Source of the DNA: Actinostola sp. cb2023 | Taxonomy: Eukaryota; Cnidaria; Anthozoa; Actiniaria; Actinostolidae | Reading direction: 5' to 3' | Length of the DNA: 64,000 nt | NCBI GenBank assembly: GCA_033675265.1 | Contig: JAUJYZ010000745.1 | Span: forward strand, 479,501 to 543,500 | Shown here: positions 52,828-61,502 of the stretch, piece after piece | Layout: each line of letters begins with the position of its first letter | Numbering within the stretch: the stretch's first letter is position 1 | The notes under the pieces: generated by a model | Databases searched by the model: none | What the model saw: the letters and a program-made list of their open reading frames with translations, nothing else | What the model was told of the DNA's origin: nothing | Translations under genes and position numbers: made by a program

Positions 52828-55800
52828 AATAAATTAGGACACAATCTTACCTCCAGATGGAGGAGTATGTGGACGGGGCGTGACCGGTTTAAAGGGGGTT
52901 GTTGGAATTCGACCATCCCCCGTGTGGGCAGTCCAGTAGGCTTGGAAACCACCGGCTGTAACAGATGTGTCCGAGTTGAAAACAACTGTCATTTCATTCG
53001 TTGAACTGTCCATAGAATTAATTCTCGAGGATCCATCATTTCCACAAAGCCGCCCTAGTTCTGAAGACGCTACAGACGGACCATCGTAGACAATCAAGTA
53101 ATCAAATCGACAGCCAGAGTCAGCTTCAAGATTGAAATTGGAAAATTCGAGGCGGATTTTGTAGTCTTGTGGGACTTGGATGTTCCAGTGGCACATTTTG
53201 TTAGTTGGATAGTTCTGGGGATACTGGGGACTCTGAAAAACTCCAGTGAGTGCAGTAAGCCTTCCACCGCAACCTGTATTTACGATAAAAATAACTGTTT
53301 ATTTAAGTGTCCAATGTATTTTAGCGCTTACGCACTAATTGGGAGACACTGTACTCTCACACACACTACCACTACATTCTAATATTCTATGCATACAACG
53401 ATCAGCTCACTAGTTCGTTTTTATTGAGGGAGGAAAACCGGAGTACCCGGAGAAAAATCCTCGAAGCAAGGGAGACAACGAACTGACAAACTCAAATCAC
53501 ATGTGATTCCAGGTCGATCCGGGAATCGAACCCGGGACACAGAGGTTACAATCAACATGACAATGAATCAAGCAACATGACAATTTATTTTTCGAAATAT
53601 TGACTTAAGGATTGGAATTTAGAATTAATGATTAAGATTTACCTCGGGGTCCTGGTGCTGGAGGTTTGGTAGTAACGGGTGGTGTTTCCGTAGTTGGGAA
53701 TCGCCCTAGCCCATCAACTGCCCTCCAAGTAGCATAAAAACCAGTTCTTGTGTCAGAGGCATCAGAAAAGAAGGCCACGTGCAATGCATCTCCAGATGAT
53801 TTGATTAATGGCGGGACTGTATTCCCGCAAAACCTCTCCTTGAGTGCAGCGTGTTGATTACTGCCATCTCTGATTTCTATGTAATCGTATCGACAGGTTG
53901 AATCTCTTTCAAGATCAACTGTTCGAAACTCTAGCTCAACTTGTTCTTCAGCGTCAACCTTGATTGTCCAGCTACACTTTTTATTGATAGGGTAGTTGGA
54001 AGGGTTATTAGGACTCTTGATAGTACCACCACTTCCTCTCAGGGTGAGGTCGCATCCACCTGAATAAAGGAAAATGTTACTTATACTGTAGAATTACCTT
54101 ACCATCAAAAATAATTTGCTAGCCGTGATGTACTCAAATCGAAATTCCGTGAATTTAAACTTTTAAGCAAACAATAAAAACTAAGGTCACTTTCCATGTG
54201 GCCAGACTGACCGGTCTTTCAATTAGCTAATAGTCGTTTTCGTATAAGTGGGAATAGTTACGGTACGCGTTCGTGACTGCGGTGACGGTACCGTGCCGTG
54301 CCCAAGCATTCTGATTGGTTGAGCAATGATTTTGCGCGCTGTGATTGGTTGAATAGATGTCTTCGATTTCGTACCGTGACCGTAACTCCGTGCCGTAGGT
54401 TTCCCACTCATACGAAAACGACTCTGTATGCTGCGACTTCTCAAATAGCTGCCAACTTGAACACACGGACAGAACGCACGAAAAGGACTACCTGATGTCA
54501 GGTCTCCATTTTCAGGTTCATCCACACCGTACTGGTGCGTTCCGTAATTAAAACAAACAAGACGCTCTATATAAGCGTTAACTCGGCGGGCTTCAGCAAT
54601 GAGCAATGAGCCTTTGGTTTCCTACATAGAGCGCATGCGCCTTGGTACCCAGTTGGCGATTAGTGGCCATAAGAAAAAGAATGCCCATTTTTTTACTCGG
54701 CGTTCCACAGACAGCCCGCCGATTAAATAGCGTCTGGGCCCTAAGACGACGATAGAGAAAAAATACATACATACCAGGTAATGTTGTCGGTGCTATAGTA
54801 GTTCTGATATAAGGCGTAGTAGGTGGCGGCAAAGGTGTGATTCCACCTAGAGCATGCCACTCCATTCGAAATCCAGACTCAGTTTCACTGGTATCAGAGT
54901 TAAATTCTAGGTAAAGCATATTACCAGAAGACGTCACTACCGAAGGATATGTCCTACCACAAAGTCTGTTTATGAATATAGCACTAGAGTCTCCTCCGTC
55001 TCTGATTTCAAGGTAGTCATAGCGACAGCTACGACCATTTTCCACATTGAAGGCAACAAATTGTAGCTGCACTTTTGTCCCTGTTGGTGATAGGATAGTC
55101 CACTTGCACTGTTTGTTGTTGGGGTACTTGTCTGGAAAGTTAGGCGACGATATGATTCCATGAGTGCCATGTGCGTTGCCGCCACAGCTTCGAGGGACTG
55201 TTGGAGCTACAGGAACAAACAGTCGAGATAAAATAAGTTGAAGGCAAACAGTTCAACATGAAAAAGAATAATTCCACTGAATAACATCATCAAAAGCAGA
55301 AAATTTATAATAGATAAGGAAAAATACTTCCACTGAATAACATCATCAGAAGCAGAAATATATAATGGAAAAGGAAAACATAGCCCAGAGTTTAGTCCAC
55401 TAGATATGGAATTACGCGACGCCCCAAGTATTTCCATACTTCCGTCATGATTTTGATGTTTGACGAATACTAATTAGATAAGCGCGACAATGTATGTCAA
55501 TATTTTTATTTCTGCGCGTCTTACAGTAAAAAGGAAAACAAACACGACTAATGACGTGTTTACACGTGCGTGATTAGTTTATCTGTAAGTTTACAGTGAA
55601 ATAATTACAATCTAATTTGTAACTGAAACTGAGAAAACTCGTTTGGTAGTATAAGCCAGATCGGTCACGCGACAAATAACACTATTCGTCTCAGTAAAAT
55701 AATCATTTACAGCCACAAAACGACCCAGTGTGACCACAAGTAATGTCCTAAATTCTCAGCATATAAATACTATAACTGTTCATGAAATCCAAGAATATAG

Positions 55801-58800
55801 TGTGTTTGAACAACCTCCATACCTTTTGTAGGAATCCCATTACCAGTTATATCCGTATTAGGAAGAAACGCTGTATGTGGAAAAGAATATTCAGTTTCCC
55901 AACGAGCAAGAAATCCTGGTCTTGTATCACTGGAATCGGAACGGAATTCCACCCATAGTGACCTTCCAGATGATGTTATCGTAGCAGGTTTACTGGAACC
56001 ACAGAATTTGCCTATCATGTGACTGCTGGGAGACGCTCCATCTCTGATCAACACGTAGTCGTATTTGCAAACCGATTCAGGCTCCAGCTCAAAGGCATCA
56101 AAGATGAGTCTAACTTTCCCTCCAACAGACAGCGTCTTCAACATCCATACACATAATTGATTCACTGGGTAATGTGCAGGGTAGCTTGGGGAGGTTAACG
56201 TGCCGCGGCGCCCAGTTTGCGTACCACCGCATACACCTGGAAACAAAACCGTTCAAGGGTTTAGTATTTTGTATTCAAACACTTTGATGAAACACTTTGG
56301 AAGACTTTAACGAGAATAGAACATGTCCTATTTTCTTTGATCTTTAATTACAGATTTTAAGGGTGGACTAACCTATTTATTTCGACTGTTGCTAAGGAAA
56401 ATTTGAAACCTCAAAAAAATCGTAAAATTCAAAGAGAAGAGAAGGGACTTATAGGAAGTGATTGTAAGAGAGAAAGCTTTGTCATAGCATGACGTCATCA
56501 ACTGACGTCACAATGACGTCATCAAAACAGAAAACGCTCTTTTTTTCCAAGGATTTATAAGATACTGTAAATCTATGATTATACACTTGTTCTACAACAC
56601 AAGGAGCAGACAACTGAGCATGGATTTGGCATTTAAATGAAAAATGATTTTTTTATGGACGTTTTTCGAGCTGTTTTTAAGGATTAAATTCCATAACTTC
56701 TCATATTGTCTTCAGTTTTTAAAAAGCATGCTCAGCAATGTTGACTAGGTCGTTGTTGATATTCTAGGTTAGAAAAAAATAACCCTCAGTGAACGTGCTC
56801 GGAAATTTTGAAGGTTTTTGAAAACGAGAATCTGCGCATGCGCAGTGAAGTCTTGTTAAATTTACCGTTCTTTTTCAGCATTGAATTGATGGATTTCGGA
56901 AAAGAATCCTACGCAAATGTTTAGACAGTTCTCTATTCTGTCATTTGGCATAAAAAATATCATGCAGCAAATACGTTTTGATTTTCCTGTTGTACCCAAG
57001 CAGGAGATACGCGAATTTTATGACTTTCAATTCATAAATTGTATGCTTGCTCGTTTCTGCTAAAACGAAATGTAAAACCCCTAGAGAGAAGTAGGATGTT
57101 TAACATGGCTATAAAATATCAAAATTTCAGAAAAAAATCCTCAACAAAGCTAACGAATTGAAGACATGTAAAACCCCATAGCAACGCCGTTGCATAGTAA
57201 CGAAATAGGTTAGTCCACCCTTAAAAGGTGCAGCATTATCTCCTCATAATAAATTACTGCAGAATCTAGAACTAGAATTACTAGAACAATAGAGTCGTTT
57301 TCGTATGAGTGGGAAACGAAGACATCTATTCTTGGTTTTCACATGACGTCATCAAAAAGCTAAAATCCAAACTATTCACCTCACAAAACTGTTTGTTGGA
57401 TATGTTGTTTATATCGTTATAAGAAAAGTCTTACCAAAATAATTTTGTAACTTAGATGTTTGGTTTTCGTTTTATTGCGAGTCAAATTCTGTCACGCAAT
57501 ACAGTCACGCATTTTCAAAAGCCATAGAAATAGGAAAATTCGTTTGAAATAATACGATTTTAACTTAGTAGATGATGGGTAACTTTAATTTGGTGAATAT
57601 AGCTATTGAAAAATTGAAGTATTTGCAATTAAACATGATTTTCAGTCTTCCTGAATTGGCCGCCATGTTGGTGTCGCTCGATGCGACACCAACATGGCGG
57701 ATCCATACATTTTAACTAAATTATGAGCATAAGCGATCGCTCATATCTTCGTATCTAAAACTTCTTTCAACTAAAACTTCGGCTGAGATATATGGTTTCG
57801 GCTGCTCTTTCGGCCTATGTAGGTTTTGTTCTATATAAGTCCCGGGAAAATTTTCGATGACGTAGGTGAAAGCCAAGAATTCAACCAATCACAGTGCACA
57901 ACTGAAATCATTGCTCAACCAAACAAAATGCTTGGACACGGCACGGTAAGAGCAGATTTCGTATGACTGTGAAAAACGGCACGGTCACGGCACGGATTCA
58001 TTCGAAATCCTAAATCATCACGGTCACGGTACGGCACGTCCGTGCCGTAAGTTGTTCACACAGTCAATGAAAATGGCTAAGAGCAGTGCAATTAAACGTT
58101 AATTTGCACTGCAGTGCAATTAGTACAAACTACAAACGTATTCATTAGTAACACAACTAAAACAAAAATTACTTGTTTCTGACTGGCTGTGAATTTTTTC
58201 TGAACCTGAGCAATAAATTTTAATTTTAATTTTAATTTTACCACTTGTAATTTTTTGATCGGGAATGTATACTTTTTCTATATGCATGGTGTCATTAATA
58301 ATATTGGTATAGGAAATGCCACCTTACTTCTCGAAGGATTAATGAAAAATGCCACTTGTATTTGATGAAAGTGTTTTATACCACTCGTACTCGTGGTTAA
58401 AGCCACATAAAATACGCGTGGTATTTTTCATTAATTATTCTGGAACCGTACGCGTGGTATTATTTCCTATGCCAATATTATTAATGGTAACCATAAATAT
58501 GTCTCGCCCTTCGCCCAAATTCCACTATATGTTGATTATATGATTACCTATACAACCAAGTCTTTTTTGGTCAATACCTAGTTGATATTCCTACTAGTTG
58601 GTATTCAGCATTAGAGTTTAAATACATCACGATACAAACTTATATGACCGTGATGATTGATTCACATTACATATACATCTGACTTTCAAACAGTTATTAT
58701 CAATTATTATAGTTATCCTATAATTAATCATACTCTATCTGGGAACAATAGTCAACATATTTTATTTTATTGGTTGTAAGTGATGTTCAATTTGATTCAA

Positions 58801-61502
58801 TCAAGGGTTAGACAGCAGCTTTGCAAGGGAAAACGAAATAGCGTTTACACTGGTACTTAGTATTTTCAGTAATATTTACCCATTTCATTCTGGTGATGAC
58901 AAATGTACTAAAATAAATCACGGGAATAAATAAAATCGTGATGAGATGCTAAGTGGCATTTGAAAACGAACCAATCCTTTTATAAATCCTTTGTTTGATT
59001 TGGTCGCAGATTTTACAAATAAGTCCATTTCTCGATATACGGGTATATCAATTTCTATAGTCGGTCAATCAATACTAAAACACGAGAATATTGCATCAGT
59101 ATAAAAATGGCAATTCAACTGAACACTTGTTTGATTGCTATACACCGACACCAGAGGAGGTCTGAATAGTATCCCAGAATGCATTGCGTTTCGTATTATA
59201 TTATCGTTTTTTCGTGACGTCATCACTTTCTCACAACCGGCAAGACGACAAGAAGTAATGGCGGCGTTTAGGCCTATATTCCTATTGCTGGATACTCAGC
59301 GCCTGTCTTCGATGATATTCGGTTATTATACGTTCACTGCGTATCAAAAGAAGAGTTCTCGGTTTCCGTAACCGGCCTGGAAGGGCTTGAAGCTGTTTTT
59401 AGGATGGTTCACATCAGTTTTATCGACAAATTCAGCGAGAAACGTGTTGCGTTGGTCCCTTGCTCGACAATAGACCACAACTATTCGATGGACTCTCTCT
59501 TCAAAGATGTTCGCAGCCCAGCGCTTGTTCGCCTAACAACATCGTAACAGTTTACGTCGAGATGCACCAGTGCATATCCTCTTCGCGCGTTTCTCTTTTG
59601 GTTTATGTGGCGTATTGCCCGTACTAACATACGTTCGCTTTGAGCTTTCATCCATAATTCTGAAAAAGTAAAAGTTTATATTAGTTACTCCCTTTTAGCG
59701 TATCTATTAGAACACAAGTTATTGATTTCAGCAACGAAAGAGTTGTTTTGTCACATGCCGTGACGCGTTGTCACGAATGCTTCAGAGCAATGAAATACGA
59801 CCACAAGTATCAAAAAATGTCTAACTTCGGAGCCAGTAAAACTATCTAAAACGTGGAGTAACTTTGAGTAATTTTATATACAGACGTTCTCCAAGCCTTA
59901 CAGTACGATAACGTGTTATTAAAATATAAAATACTCAAGTCAGTAATAAGAATAAAGCGGTTTTTGGTGAGCGCCTATCACTCAAATTTTCAAAGCGTAG
60001 TGAATACCCTTTGTAAGCTACTGATTTTTTCAAAAGACAGCGAGAAAATCATGAGATAAAGTCTTCAGGGAAGTAGTATTAATGCACTGGAAACATGTAA
60101 TACAAATCTTACCTTCATTGCTGGCGATATTGATCAAAAAATCTTGCTTGTAAAACACTAACAAATCACATTCTTGAAGACTGGAAGCGTGAACTTCACA
60201 ACATTTCTCCCGCAATGCATTCTGGGATACTATTCATACCTCCTCTGCACCGACACTGAGTCTCCACTAGTTTAACCGCTAGTCCCTATATGAACCGCTC
60301 TATCTTTGATCAATAATTATTAATAATTGACTCCTGTCATTAGTTTGTAGTCCAATCCTACCCTAGAAAAATTAGTTTATATACTTCTAGAAAAGGTCAA
60401 CCACGACATTTGCATAACGTTAATCCATCTCTAACCTTGCGGTTCGAGAAACATTTCTGTCTTTTGTGCTTTGGGTTTCCTAACTGCATAGATCAGTCAA
60501 ACCCACATGGAAAGAATTTAGGAGGGTCTTCCTTGAAAGTATGTTCTAGATATCAACCATTGCTGGTCAAAAATAAAAGCTAAATGTCGTTATTTTCTCA
60601 CGACAATTTGTGGATTCTAAGTCTTTACAGCCAAAAAAGGTATCTGATTCGGTCTGTTAGATATTCATTCTGCGCTCGTAATTCAACATACAATACTTGC
60701 CAACACGAGAAAACATACCTAATTTGAAAACACCAATGCAACTGGATATACCGTAGATTCAAGTTTCATGAACTTACCTTGAAATTCCTGTGATATTGTT
60801 TCTGAAAAAAAGGAAGAACTATTTCAGTAATTTGTAATGAAAGTATAAAATGGATTGAAATATTAATCATTCAGTAGATGAAGGGTGTCATAGAATTAAT
60901 GGGGTACTGTGTACACATAAGACTCTGGTTTACCATATGCAGCGGTCATGCAAACACCCAACACTTGGATGGAGGTCAATCTACATTATCCTCATATGAA
61001 ATCAAGTCATAAAAGACATCAAGGGCTAAGCAATTTGGATGCTCTTAGAACGGTGAATTATTATACATTCACTACCATTAAGACTTCGTTAACAGCATTA
61101 CAATTGATAGGAATAACACCAATGCAAGTGAGACCCTTATATACTGTATTATAAATGTACATGCCATGGAATCGGCCTTTCAATTCTGTACATTGTTCTT
61201 CAAAATCTTTCCATGGCACTTAAGTGCTAATATTTTCACCTAAGCAGTTTGTCTGGCCAAAGGGAATGGTGATACTCTTTTTAAAGACTGATCTAAGATT
61301 TAGTGATGATACAATATGACTGACTTGTTGATGCTACTAAAATCAAAGCACATAGCTGTATATAGTTCAACTAAAAGTATTCCAAACTTCGCCGGAGCAA
61401 AAGCCTTAGTACACTAAGTACAGATTTATGAGTTTACTTACCATCACAAAGTAATAGAAGATTAACAGCTAGTGTAACCAACGTGCTAATGCTCAGCTTC
61501 AT
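45322..61502 (-). CDS. secreted CUB(5)-F5/8C(2)-CUB-trypsin-like protein, catalytically dead protease homologue
   Basis: Fourteen coding exons join in one frame: total 4,266 nt, 1,421 residues plus stop. Order: signal peptide (about 1-20), microexon, CUB1-CUB5 (about 29-728), two F5/8C domains (about 729-884 and 885-1047), CUB6 (about 1048-1173) and a trypsin-like domain (about 1174-1421). Each CUB is one phase 1-1 exon; each F5/8C is a 1-0 plus 0-1 pair. CUB1-5 keep the calcium-site pattern C-x-Y/F-D-Y-x-x-x-x-D-G. Thr/Pro-rich linkers follow CUB2-CUB4. The protease part keeps His (TAAHC) and Asp (NDIALI), but GDSGGP is replaced by GDGGSP and IVGG by GLSA. I infer an extracellular binding or adhesion protein, not an enzyme. 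The CUB plus F5/8C layout recalls neuropilin, but the protease-like end differs. Confidence 0.9.
45964..46735. mobile_element. 772-bp inverted-repeat element filled by a 71-bp minisatellite
   Basis: The left end TTGTTTTACACTAGCGACGC and the right end TGCGATGCTAGTGAAAACCA are inverted over about 20 bp. Between them, CCGTTATTTCAGTGAAATAA recurs every 71 bp (46,226, 46,297, 46,368, 46,439, 46,510, 46,581, 46,652, plus earlier diverged copies). Each unit carries the palindrome TTATTTCA-G-TGAAATAA and runs of TTGTGCTTATG. It lies in the last intron of the CUB/F5-8C gene. Confidence 0.85.
46791..46972. mobile_element. AGAGTCG MITE, copy 3
   Basis: AGAGTTCTTTTCGTATGAGT to CATACGAAAACGACTCT, 182 bp, in the last intron of the CUB/F5-8C gene. 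It keeps the uninterrupted interior GACATTCTATTCAACCAATC, which helps define the insertion in copy 5. Confidence 0.88.
47018..47186 (-). CDS. trypsin-like domain exon 1 (catalytic His)
   Basis: 169 nt. It encodes [20 protein letters not shown], then [25 protein letters not shown]. His is present, but the residues aligned with I16-V-G-G are G-L-S-A. The upstream Cys likely pairs with PICL in the next exon, as in chymotrypsin-type zymogens. Donor AATAG|GTGAGT. Confidence 0.9.
47226..47428. mobile_element. pogo-like MITE
   Basis: The left end TTTAGTCGAACCTCCCGTAA and the right end CCAGAGGTTCAACTGTA are inverted. The interior contains several GTGGTCGCTTACGAGAG units. The termini resemble the CAGTYGAACCTC ends of pogo/Tigger-type transposons. 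Confidence 0.8.
48071..48383. repeat. (TTTCC)n microsatellite
   Basis: About 313 bp of the pentanucleotide TTTCC with one unit shortened. It lies in an intron, just downstream of the CUB6 exon. Confidence 0.97.
48481..48858 (-). CDS. CUB domain 6 exon (divergent)
   Basis: 378 nt, phase 1-1. It contains [31 protein letters not shown] (Asn where Asp is usual), KYCGNNKP and a degenerate end. The SPNYP-type start is missing. Donor GAAG|GTACAG. Confidence 0.85.
49141..49282 (-). CDS. F5/8 type C domain 2, second exon
   Basis: 142 nt, the same length and phases as the matching exon of domain 1. It encodes [20 protein letters not shown] and ends [10 protein letters not shown]. The equal structure supports tandem duplication of the domain. 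Donor ATAG|GTACGG. Confidence 0.88.
49530..49876 (-). CDS. F5/8 type C domain 2, first exon
   Basis: 347 nt, phase 1 in and 0 out. It starts [20 protein letters not shown] and includes [27 protein letters not shown]. Donor ATCAAG|GTAATC. Confidence 0.92.
49983..50166. mobile_element. pogo-like MITE expanded by an 18-bp repeat
   Basis: It begins TTAAGCGACCACCCTCGGGG and ends AGAGGTTCGACTGTA. Eight copies of GGCCGCTAAATAGAGGTT (one with GGCAGC) fill the interior. Confidence 0.8.
50193..50334 (-). CDS. F5/8 type C domain 1, second exon
   Basis: 142 nt, phase 0 in and 1 out. It encodes [20 protein letters not shown] and ends RIELYGC, the canonical close of the domain. The exon is too short to stand out as an open frame. 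Acceptor TTTTGGAAG, donor TTCG|GTAGGT. Confidence 0.88.
50466..50690. mobile_element. relative of the 45,964 element (partial)
   Basis: GCACATAAGCGCATGTGAAC, GGGCCCGACGCAAACG and the end GTTGCGTCGCTAGTGAAAAA resemble the outer parts of the 45,964-46,735 element, without its minisatellite. The left terminus is unclear. Confidence 0.5.
50701..50953. mobile_element. GGCC-CGTCCA MITE
   Basis: The left end GGCCCCGTCCATACACCTAT and the right end CCAGTGGACGGAAAGGCC are imperfect inverted repeats. The interior contains ATTTCAAAAATGG and its partner TTTTTTTGAAATAGGTGTAT. Confidence 0.62.
51130..51455 (-). CDS. F5/8 type C domain 1, first exon
   Basis: 326 nt, phase 1 in and 0 out. It begins [20 protein letters not shown] and includes [27 protein letters not shown] and ATQGYG...[10 protein letters not shown], standard discoidin motifs. 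Donor GAAAAG|GTGAGT. Confidence 0.92.
51646..51677. repeat. uninterrupted run of 32 G
   Basis: Thirty-two consecutive guanines lie on the plus strand within an intron. Such a run can form G-quadruplexes and is prone to length error in sequencing. Confidence 0.9.
51889..52302 (-). CDS. CUB domain 5 exon
   Basis: 414 nt, phase 1-1. It encodes [40 protein letters not shown] and SKGFEATW, then a short linker to the discoidin part. Donor TCAA|GTAAGT. Confidence 0.92.
52519..52826. repeat. three (ATT)n microsatellites
   Basis: Runs at about 52,519-52,562, 52,633-52,685 and 52,756-52,826 are separated by similar AT-rich spacers (TTTTTATCTATTTTTAT), suggesting duplication of spacer plus array. Confidence 0.93.
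52851..53273 (-). CDS. CUB domain 4 exon with Thr/Pro linker
   Basis: 423 nt, phase 1-1. It encodes [40 protein letters not shown] and [16 protein letters not shown]. The acceptor is AAATACAG and the donor GGAG|GTAAGA. An (ATT)n array lies just inside the downstream intron. Confidence 0.92.
53396..53570 (-). mobile_element. tRNA-related SINE-like sequence
   Basis: The plus strand has GAGGGAGGAAAACCGGAGTA, CCCGGAGAAAAATCC, a core shared by many animal SINEs. CGGGAATCGAACCCGGGACA follows, whose complement resembles a tRNA T-arm (GGGTTCGATTCCCGG). No complete tRNA fold was seen. A fragment of the same left part occurs near 63,110-63,150. Confidence 0.55.
53643..54059 (-). CDS. CUB domain 3 exon with Thr/Pro linker
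   Basis: 417 nt, phase 1-1, without an internal ATG-started long frame. It encodes [56 protein letters not shown] and a linker [16 protein letters not shown]. Donor CGAG|GTAAAT. Confidence 0.92.
54230..54425. mobile_element. AGAGTCG MITE, copy 4
   Basis: The left end ATAGTCGTTTTCGTATAAGT and the right end ACTCATACGAAAACGACTCT match copy 1. It contains the GATTGGTTGA boxes and lies in a CUB-gene intron. Confidence 0.87.
54775..55206 (-). CDS. CUB domain 2 exon with Thr/Pro linker
   Basis: 432 nt, phase 1-1. It contains [38 protein letters not shown] and [12 protein letters not shown]. The linker [20 protein letters not shown] is likely O-glycosylated. Donor CCTG|GTATGT. Confidence 0.92.
55823..56236 (-). 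CDS. CUB domain 1 exon
   Basis: 414 nt, phase 1-1. It begins [20 protein letters not shown] and contains [17 protein letters not shown] and [12 protein letters not shown], all CUB hallmarks. Acceptor TGTTTCCAG, donor AAAG|GTATGG. Confidence 0.92.
56361..57220. mobile_element. 860-bp element with 18-bp inverted repeats and TTAA flanks
   Basis: GGGTGGACTAACCTATTT (56,361) and AAATAGGTTAGTCCACCC (ending 57,220) are perfect inverted repeats. TTAA lies directly outside both ends (56,357-56,360 and 57,221-57,224), fitting target duplication by a piggyBac-like transposase. The termini are not typical piggyBac ends and no transposase frame was found inside. Confidence 0.8.
57291..58075. mobile_element. 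AGAGTCG MITE, copy 5, split by a nested element
   Basis: The copy starts AGAGTCGTTTTCGTATGAGT and runs to GACATCTATTC (57,331). It resumes with ATTCAACCAATCACAG near 57,879. In between is an element of about 545 bp with inverted ends TTGGTTTTCACATGACGTCA and TGACGTAGGTGAAAGCCAA. ATTC is repeated on both sides. The right side then diverges into GGCACGG-rich sequence. Confidence 0.75.
57660..57702. other. perfect hairpin inside the nested element
   Basis: CCGCCATGTTGGTGTCGC and GCGACACCAACATGGCGG are 18-base perfect arms around a short loop. They lie within the element nested in copy 5. Confidence 0.85.
58294..58485. mobile_element. inverted-repeat element
   Basis: ATTAATAATATTGGTATAGG, AAAT at the left is inverted at the right (ATTTCCTATGCCAATATTAT). 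Further internal pairs include ATTAATGAAAAATGCCAC with GTGGTATTTTTCATTAAT. AT-rich, non-coding. Confidence 0.72.
59152..60247. mobile_element. 1,096-bp DNA transposon with 9-bp target duplication
   Basis: CAGAGGAGGTCTGAATAGTA, TCCCAGAATGCATTGCG is inverted at the right end with one mismatch (37-bp repeats). CACCGACAC flanks both ends (59,143-59,151 and 60,248-60,256). A 9-bp duplication suits Mutator-like elements; hAT (8 bp) is an alternative because the termini start CAGAGG. A decayed minus-strand frame lies inside. Confidence 0.85.
59344..59655 (-). pseudogene. degraded reading frame inside the 59,152 transposon
   Basis: From ATG at 59,655 the minus strand reads 104 codons in one frame with a single TAG at about codon 41. 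The first part is basic (KPKEKRAKR); the second contains [30 protein letters not shown] acceptor lies just upstream. No family was recognised. It may be a transposon gene remnant or a captured exon. Confidence 0.3.
60778..60801 (-). CDS. CUB/F5-8C gene exon 2, 24-nt microexon
   Basis: The acceptor TTTTTTTCAG and donor CAAG|GTAAGTT bound exactly 24 nt encoding roughly ETISQEFQ. Phase 1 in and out preserves the frame, so it could also be skipped without a shift. Confidence 0.7.
61442..61502 (-). CDS. CUB/F5-8C gene exon 1, signal peptide
   Basis: The ATG at 61,502 opens [20 protein letters not shown], a typical signal peptide. The donor is GATG|GTAAGTAAA (phase 1). A TATA-like GTATAAAATTT on the minus strand lies near 61,845-61,855, about 350 bp upstream; its role is uncertain. 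Confidence 0.82.

Noticed and set aside
53510..53560. tRNA gene suggested by GGGTTCGATTCCCGG on the minus strand
   Set aside because: Only the T-arm region is present; no acceptor or anticodon arms fit, and the context is SINE-like.
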